DNA of 64,000 nucleotides from NCBI GenBank assembly GCA_038025085.1, contig CM076139.1, forward strand, positions 24,567,807 to 24,631,806, given 5' to 3'. Position numbers and translations under genes: made by a program. The notes under the pieces are model-generated. The model saw nothing but the letters and a program-made list of their open reading frames with translations. It made no database searches and had not been told where the DNA came from. Position 1 is the stretch's first letter. Each line of letters opens with the position of its first letter. Source of the DNA: Tetragonia tetragonoides. Its lineage: Eukaryota > Streptophyta > Magnoliopsida > Caryophyllales > Aizoaceae. This document shows positions 58,859 to 64,000 of this stretch, piece after piece.

Positions 58859-59656
58859 TATTTGTTGTAGTGCATTTTGAACTTTTGGGCTTGTATTAAA
58901 CATGCTACAAATTATTGCATTTTATTCATGCACAAAAATATCACGCAAATGCCCATATGTGAACTTAATCAACTAATTTCCGAGTGGAAAATCACAAATC
59001 ACGACATTCGGGAATTTAGGATTCCCGAGAATTTAGCACATTTGGGGTACCCCTTTCCCGAAAATAAAAAATAAGGTAAAGGAAAGCAAAATAGAAAAAG
59101 ATAATTAAAGGGGAAAATATTAATAAAGGGAATCAGAAAATAAAAGGAATAAAAGTGGAACTTGATAATCAAGGTAAAAAGAAGGAAAGAAAATAAAGAG
59201 GGAATAAATAGAAAAGTGGCAAGAGCCAAAATTAAGGTAAGGAAAATATAAAGGAAGACTTCCAAAATCTGTCCAAGTGGGAATTAGGAAGGTAGAGCCC
59301 TGTCAAGCGTGGGGTCGGGTGGACCGAGTTCTCCCGCGAAAGAGCACACCAGTCGCCTATACAGGGTGACCGCTAGAGCTCCTAGCGTCTGTGCTAGAGC
59401 TCTAGCAGTTGCCGCTTGTCCTAGCCGTCAAGTCGCTTGTTGGAGCGGTTTGGCAGCTTGTCTTAGTGGCTTAGCCGTCCGGACTAGATTCCAGGCCGCC
59501 TGACCCTTTTTCGTCGTTTGTCTGAATTTCCTTAAATTTTTGACGAGAATCCAACCTTAGCCTCTATATAGTTGGGTTTCTTTATCTTCTCTTCTCACCA
59601 CTTTCTTTGAGCCCTTAGGGAGAGAATTCCTTGAGAGAAAATCCTTAATCTTAACA
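58859..59656 (+). promoter_or_regulatory. Intergenic region and promoter of DUF7745-like gene
   Basis: AT-rich sequence, then a purine-rich stretch (ggaaaaagaagg-like) at 59060-59270, GC-rich repeats at 59340-59510 (gccgcttgtcctagccg, cgcttgttggagcgg), TATA box tatata at 59565-59570 and a CT-rich leader up to ATG 59657. The segment gtcaagcgtgg..cgcctatacagg (59303-59366) matches the inverse of 54160-54240 in the Tat LTR, so this promoter shares U3 sequence with the LTR. Confidence 0.6.
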
Positions 59657-60425
59657 ATGGTGAACTTTGATGATGTTTTTGATGCTTTGCTAGGTTCTAT
59701 GACTGTAGAGGAGAGGTTAGAGCTTAGTCCCTTCCACCTCAATGCCTTCTTTCACCTCAAAGAGGTCAACATCTTGTGGGATTTTCTTCATGCTTCAATT
59801 GAGTTTTGGGACCCGAAATTCCATGTCTTCCGTTTCGGTGCTCATGAGATGTGCCCTTTGGTGGAGGAGTTCTCCGATATAATTGGCTTTCCAACCAAAA
59901 GCCCTCTTGCCGTTCCCTACTTGGGGAATGCTTTTGTGGGTGATTTTCAAAGGTACCTTGGGTTGTCTCCCCGCCAAGCGGGTCAAGTGCTTCATGGTGA
60001 GGATGTCGATCTTGCCAAGCTTGTGACTTTCTTTACCTCTAAGGCCCAGGTTGTCTAGCTTTTATAAGGAGTGGATTTGGAGCGGTGACCATCAAGTCAA
60101 CCAAAGGCTCCTAGAGGAAGAAAGAGAGTTGTTCAAGGCCCGCAAATATGATGAGCCCAGCGGTGTAAGGATAACTCCCATTGATAGGCCCACTAAGCCT
60201 TCAAAGACCCAAACTAAGGGTAAGGGCAAAGGCAAGGCAAAGGCCCAATCCAAGAAAAGGAAGAATCCGGCCCACTCGGCCAAACAAGTAGCTATAGTTA
60301 GGCCCAATGATCACGAGGCCACTTCTAGCTATGGTAGGGAAAGATGGGCTCCAAAAGAACGAATGGAACTTGATGAGCCTAGCGAACCCGCCCAAGAGCC
60401 CGAAGTTAAAGACGAGGAGGAGTAG
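59657..60425 (+). pseudogene. DUF7745/PMD-like gene, antisense in Tat element
   Basis: ATG 59657 (MVNFDDVFDALLG) opens a 133-codon frame with FHLNAFFHLKEVNILWDFL, then FWDPKFHVFRFG, EMCPLVEEFSDIIGFPTK and YLGLSPRQAG. The pattern Phe-Trp-Asp-Pro, Phe-x-Phe-Gly, Glu-Met-x-Pro-x-x-Glu-Glu, Ile-x-Gly-x-Pro is that of the DUF7745 family, common in plant retroelements, and resembles the PMD core of the neighbouring gene. A TAG at 60056-60058 and a one-base shift lead into a second open stretch (FYKEWIWSGDHQVNQRLLEE) with a Lys/Gly-rich basic tail (KTQTKGKGKGKAKAQSKK) and an acidic end at 60425. The frame shift could be a mutation or a missed intron. The function is unknown. Confidence 0.7.
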
Positions 60426-60838
60426 TCCACCTCTAATTGTCTAGCAAGTCTTGTCCTTTTTGCTTAGTAGTATACTTCAAATAACGGGTTTGCATGCCCA
60501 AGTAGATGTAGCTTAGAATTGCCCTTTTATTTATTTATTGCTTTTGCACTTCTTTTTTTTATTAGAGCATGTAATGGACTTTATCCATATTAATGAAAGA
60601 CTTGCTTATTTTTGTTACATTAATCGGTTGGATTGAAACTCGCTTTAGAGATTTATTTCGTTAAAGTGGCCGGGCCCAAGTTACATGGGTTACCTACATA
60701 TCCATACGGAATCAGGCCAATGTAGTTCGTAAAACCAAATCTCGGTTTTTTTTTCTTGGTCGTGGGTCCCATGTGGACGAGTTGACCGATTTTGACTTGG
60801 ATTTGGTGCCTTAGTGGGCTCTCTCAAAGATTTAACAT
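60426..60838. other. Non-coding region between DUF7745-like gene and integrase end
   Basis: Probable 3' UTR of the plus-strand gene (T-rich, with attaatgaaagac near 60590) on the left, and the conserved Tat block at 60685-60735 on the right (minus strand). No further gene is seen. Confidence 0.55.
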
Positions 60839-61680
60839 TTATGCATAGAATTGCTTAAGTTGGTCCATATTTGTGAGTTGGGTGAACTCGTTGCCGTCTA
60901 AATCCATTAGCTTTACCGCTCCACCGGATAATATTGTCTTGATAATGTATGGGCCAGTCCAATTAGGCTTGAACTTCCCCCGAGGGTCGACTACAATTGG
61001 TCTTACCTCTTTTAGGACTAAGTCTCCTTCTTTTAGTCCTCTAGCCTTGAACCGTTGATCAAAATGCCTCGCCATCCTTGCTTGGTAGACATGACCATAA
61101 TGTACGGCATTTAGTCGTCTTTCATCTAGCAAGATCAATTGGTCATAACGGGCCTGGACCCAATCTACTTCGGGTAATTCACTTTCCAAAGCTATCCTTA
61201 GAGAGGGGATTTCTACCTCGACTGGGAGTACCGCCTCCATTCCATATACTAAAGAATAAGGTGTTGCTCCCGTTGAGGATCGAATAGTCGTTCTATATCC
61301 CCATAAGGCGAATTGTAGCTTGTCGGGCCAATCCTCATAGTTTTCCGTCATCTTAGCTATCATTTGTTTCACATTCTTGTTTGCGGATTCTACGGCTCCA
61401 TTCGTTTGCGGTCTATAAGGCGAAGACTGTCGATGTTGAATTTTAAACTTAGTGAAAAGCTCGGCAACATCCTTGCTGAATTGGGACCCGTGATCACTTA
61501 TGATTTCGTGGGGTACCCCATATCTGGTAATGATGTTGTCATGTATGAACTTTGCCACGTGTTTGGACGCTATTCTTGCGTACGAACGAGCTTCAACCCA
61601 TTTGGTAAAATAGTCTATTGCCACTAGTATGTATTCATGGCCTCCTTTTCCTGTAGGGGTGATTTTTCCAATGATGTCAA
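60839..61680 (-). pseudogene. pol: Tat-type integrase core and C-terminus
   Basis: An open frame of 261 codons (61624-60839) holds most of the catalytic core: YFTKWVEARSYA, the second Asp in IISDHGSQFSKD, YRPQTNGAVESANK with the catalytic Glu, WPDKLQFALWGYRTT, GATPYSLVYGMEAVLP, then the C-terminal domain FKARGLKEGDLVLKEVRP and KFKPNWTGPYII. The first catalytic Asp lies just upstream (61680-61665, DIIGKI). There is no chromodomain, as expected for the Tat lineage. The frame ends at 60839 (FYA, then stop). This is the best-kept pol domain of this element. Confidence 0.9.
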
Positions 61681-62114
61681 TACCCCATGTAGAGAACGGT
61701 CATGGTGAAGTGAATGTATGCAGAGGAGTAGGAGGTCTATGTTGTAAATTAGCGTGGAATTGGCAGCGTGTGCACTTTCTCACGTATTCGACGCAATCAT
61801 TTTCCATCGTAGTCCAATAGTATCCTTGCCTTAGGATTTTCTTGACCAAGGTGAGTCCATTCATATGGGGACCACATACGCCATTATGTATATCGTTCAT
61901 GACTTTGATGACCTCACGTTCCTTTAAGCACAGAAGACTTATTCCTTGTGGTGTCTTGTTTATAAAGTTTTCCTTGCACATGTATGTATGGTGCGGCTAG
62001 TCTTCTTAAAGCTCTTTGTGCCCTAGGTGTGGATTGTGGAGGGTGATCACCTTTGGCGAGTAGATTGAGAATGCGGTAAACCATTCCTCCTCTTTTTCTT
62101 CCTCGTTGAGGCAT
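61681..62114 (-). pseudogene. pol: Integrase zinc finger and linker, Tat element
   Basis: A segment from about 61981 shows the HHCC zinc-binding domain: HNGVCGPHMNG and RKCTRCQFHANLQHRPP, with a stop at about 61700 before the core. The linker upstream (APYIHVQGKLYKQD in one frame) is frameshifted near 61985. Confidence 0.82.
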
Positions 62115-62596
62115 ACTTCAAGTGCATTACAAAAGGTGGGCTCAGTGCGCCTTTGAATGTGAATGGGCATGGAGATTACATCATCTGGGATATTTATCAT
62201 GGAAGCCATTTTTGCTAAGGCATCCGCAAATTGGTTGTCGTCTCTAGAAAGGTATGTGAAACGGACATGAGTGAAATATTTGGCTATCTTTTCAAGATAT
62301 TACTGGTAAGGTGCCATGGATTCGCTTTTCACTTTCCACTTTTTGGAGACTTGGTTTATGATGAGAGTTGAATCTCAATATACCTTTAGATCCATAATTT
62401 GCAGTTCTATTGCCGCTTCTAAACCAATGATGCATGCTTTAAATTCGGCTCCATTGTTGGCTACCTCATGGTCAAATTTGACGGCTATGGGAGTATGTGA
62501 GCCTTCGGGGCTGACTAATAATACTCCTACGCCATAACCTTTTTGGTTTGATGCTCCGTCAAAGTATAACTGCCAAGTGTTTTCTTTGACGCTCAT
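62115..62596 (-). pseudogene. pol: Archaeal-type RNase H, Tat element
   Basis: Members of the Tat lineage carry a second RNase H of archaeal type. Here WQLYFDGASNQKGYGVGVLL has the first catalytic Asp, NNGAEFKACIIGLEAAIEL the Glu, and DSTLIINQVSKKW the next Asp. A stop (VY then TGA) lies near 62377 and another near 62303. AKMASMINIP marks its end. The domain is recognisable but interrupted. Confidence 0.85.
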
Positions 62597-63141
62597 TATT
62601 CCTTCATCAGGATAGCCATGTGTAGCATCTTCGCTAGTAACAGGGTTTTCAGCGAGATGTTCAGAAATGGCATGTCCTTTGATCGCCTTTGGTGTTCAAA
62701 AGTTAGATCGAATTCTGAAAGCATGACAGTCCATCTTGTTATCCTTCCACTAAGAATGGGTTTTTCGAACAAGTACTTTAATGGATTCATCCTCGACTTT
62801 ATATGGATGGAATGTTGTAGCATGTAGTGTCGAAGTTTATTTGTTGCATTGACCAATGCGAGACACGTTTTCTCTAGTGTGGAGTAGCGTGTTTTGTATT
62901 CTAAGAATTTCTTGCTAAGGTAATATATTGCCTTTTCATCATTCTCCACCTTTTGGGCCAACATAGCACCCATGGCGGTTTTTGTGACTGTTAGGTATAG
63001 CATAAGGGATTTTCCCGGAAGTGGGGGAACCAATACGGGTGGATTAGCTAAGTATTCCTTAATCTTATCAAAGGCTTGTTGGCATTGATCATCCCAGGTA
63101 GATTTAGTGTCCTTTTGAGCTTTTTTAAGATGGGCTCGCAT
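62596..63141 (-). pseudogene. pol: RT connection and original RNase H, Tat element
   Basis: A 181-codon open frame. CQQAFDKIKEYLANPPVLVP is followed by the original gypsy RNase H, in which the usual catalytic Asp position reads LYLTVTKTAMGAMLAQ, that is without Asp, as is usual in Tat elements that rely on the second RNase H. YLSKKFLEYKTRYSTLEKTC and GRITRWTVMLSEFDL follow. Confidence 0.87.
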
Positions 63142-64000
63142 GTAATAGTCAATTTGGATATGAATCGACTTATATATTGGAGCCGTCCTATAAATCCTCT
63201 TATCTCCTTTTCATTTTTGGGAGATGGCATGTCCCTTATAGCTTTGATTTTGGTAGGATCAATTTCAATGCCTCTTGTGCTTATGAGGAATCCTAAGAGC
63301 TTGCCCGAAGTTACTCCAAATGCGCACTTATGAGGATTCAATCTCATATTGTAGTTCCGAAGCCTGTCAAAGAATTTCTTTAGAGAGGGTATATGCCCTT
63401 CTCTCTCCTTGGATTTGATGATCATATCATCCACGTACACCTCGGCTTCCTTGTGCATCATGTCATGTAGAAGGGAAGTTGCGGTTCTTTGGTATGTCGC
63501 TCCCGCGTTCTTCAACCCGAAAGGCATGACGGTGTACCAATATGTCCCCCATTGGGTTGTGAAGGTGGTTTTCTCCATATCTTCTTCGGCCATGTGTATT
63601 TGGTTGTACCCTGCATAGCCATCCATGAATGATAAGAGGGCATGTCCTGCGGTATTATCCACCAGTACGTCTATATGTGGCTAGGGAAAGTCGTCCTTTG
63701 AACTTGCCTTGTTTAGATCTCTAAAATCAACGCACATCCTTACTTTTCCATCCTTTTTTGGAACGGGTACTATGTTAGCAACCCATTCTGGATATTGAGC
63801 AGCCCTAATAAAACCTGCCGCGAGCTGTTTCTGCACCTCCTCTTTGATTTTCAGCGTCCACTTAGGCTTCATTCTCCGATGTTTTTGCTTTACTGGTTTT
63901 GAATCCGGATTGAGCGGCATTGTATGCTATGCTATCTCACGACTTATTCCCGGCATATCTTTGTAGGACCAAGCGAAAACGTCTATGTATTCTTTTAAGA
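63048..64000 (-). pseudogene. pol: Reverse transcriptase, Tat element (cut by window edge)
   Basis: From the right edge inwards: QKHRRMKPKWTLKIKEEVQK, GFIRAAQYPEWVANIVPVPK and KDGKVRMCVDFRDLNKAS, a TAG at 63681-63683, then LLSFMDGYAGYNQI (first catalytic Asp), FTTQWGTYWYTVMPFGLKNA, the catalytic EVYVDDMIIKS, and HKCAFGVTSGKLLGFL. The frame shifts near 63100 into the next segment. Gag, protease and the 5' LTR must lie to the right of the window. Confidence 0.9.

Larger units (their letters stand above)
54521..60838 (-). other. Region between pol and 3' LTR of Tat element, holding antisense genes
   Basis: About 6.3 kb downstream of integrase in the element's own direction. It contains the tandem repeats at 54655-55215, the PMD gene and the DUF7745-like gene on the opposite strand, and the conserved block at 60685-60735 (minus strand gaactacattgg..tgattcc..ggatatgtagg). 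Extra antisense ORFs in this position are known from Tat-lineage elements. The assignment to a single element rests on order and orientation; no internal TE ends were found. Confidence 0.65.

Noticed and set aside
58999..59265. Minus-strand Leu/Phe-rich frame resembling a membrane protein
   Set aside because: It is the complement of a purine-rich A/G tract between the two antisense genes; composition alone explains the hydrophobic reading.

Overview
The window is repeat-dense nuclear DNA of a flowering plant, probably a eudicot with a large genome. Nearly every base can be assigned to long terminal repeat (LTR) retrotransposons of the Ty3/gypsy class or to rearranged pieces of them. The evidence is plant-type primer binding sites (initiator-Met for the chromoviruses, a tRNA-Asp-like site for an Athila-like element, a TGGCGACT site for Tat/Ogre-like elements), polypurine tracts, TG...CA LTR ends, matching 5-bp target duplications, and gag, protease, RT, RNase H, integrase and chromodomain motifs. 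I see no host housekeeping gene, no rRNA or tRNA gene, and nothing bacterial. The species cannot be named from this.

Region 1 (1-30570) is a nested stack. A plus-strand Tekay/Del-like chromovirus (element 1) has its 5' LTR at 1-1267 (cut by the window edge), a degenerate extra ORF at 1462-2395, gag from 3093 and its 3' LTR at 27828-30570. A nearly complete minus-strand relative (element 2, 4215-16123, TSD caaca) has inserted into the Asn-codon tract of its gag. An 8-kb Tat-like element with gag only (19085-27086, TSD aagat) has inserted into its integrase.

Region 2 (30571-50180) is a rearranged array of dead copies of the same chromovirus. Unit B (31140-37066) and unit C (37067-49413) are fused to each other and to element 1 at breakpoints inside protease or LTR sequence. 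All copies share inactivating changes. Each 3' LTR carries the same roughly 300-bp MITE at the same site. A non-LTR sequence 'X' follows the truncated LTR twice. An Athila-like non-autonomous element (38511-44428) with one 339-codon ORF interrupts unit C and has mismatched flanks.

Region 3 (50181 to about 53100) is the 5' part of a plus-strand Tat-like element: LTR, primer site and a decayed gag.

Region 4 (about 53132-64000) is a minus-strand Tat/Ogre-like element running off the right edge: LTR, polypurine tract, a tandem array of hairpin-forming repeats, then integrase, archaeal-type RNase H, RNase H and RT. Between the repeats and pol lie two genes on the opposite strand. One is an intron-containing plant mobile domain (PMD) gene (55838-58858) and the other a DUF7745-like gene (59657-60425). 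Each has its own TATA region preceded by GC-rich palindromic repeats like those in the Tat-type LTRs.

Most coding regions are broken by stops and frameshifts. The best-preserved reading frames are the 292-codon extra ORF upstream of gag in element 2, the RT-RNase H frame of element 2, the 339-codon ORF of the Athila-like element, and the integrase of the right-edge Tat element. All coordinates, alignments and similarity judgements were made by eye; no database or alignment program was used.
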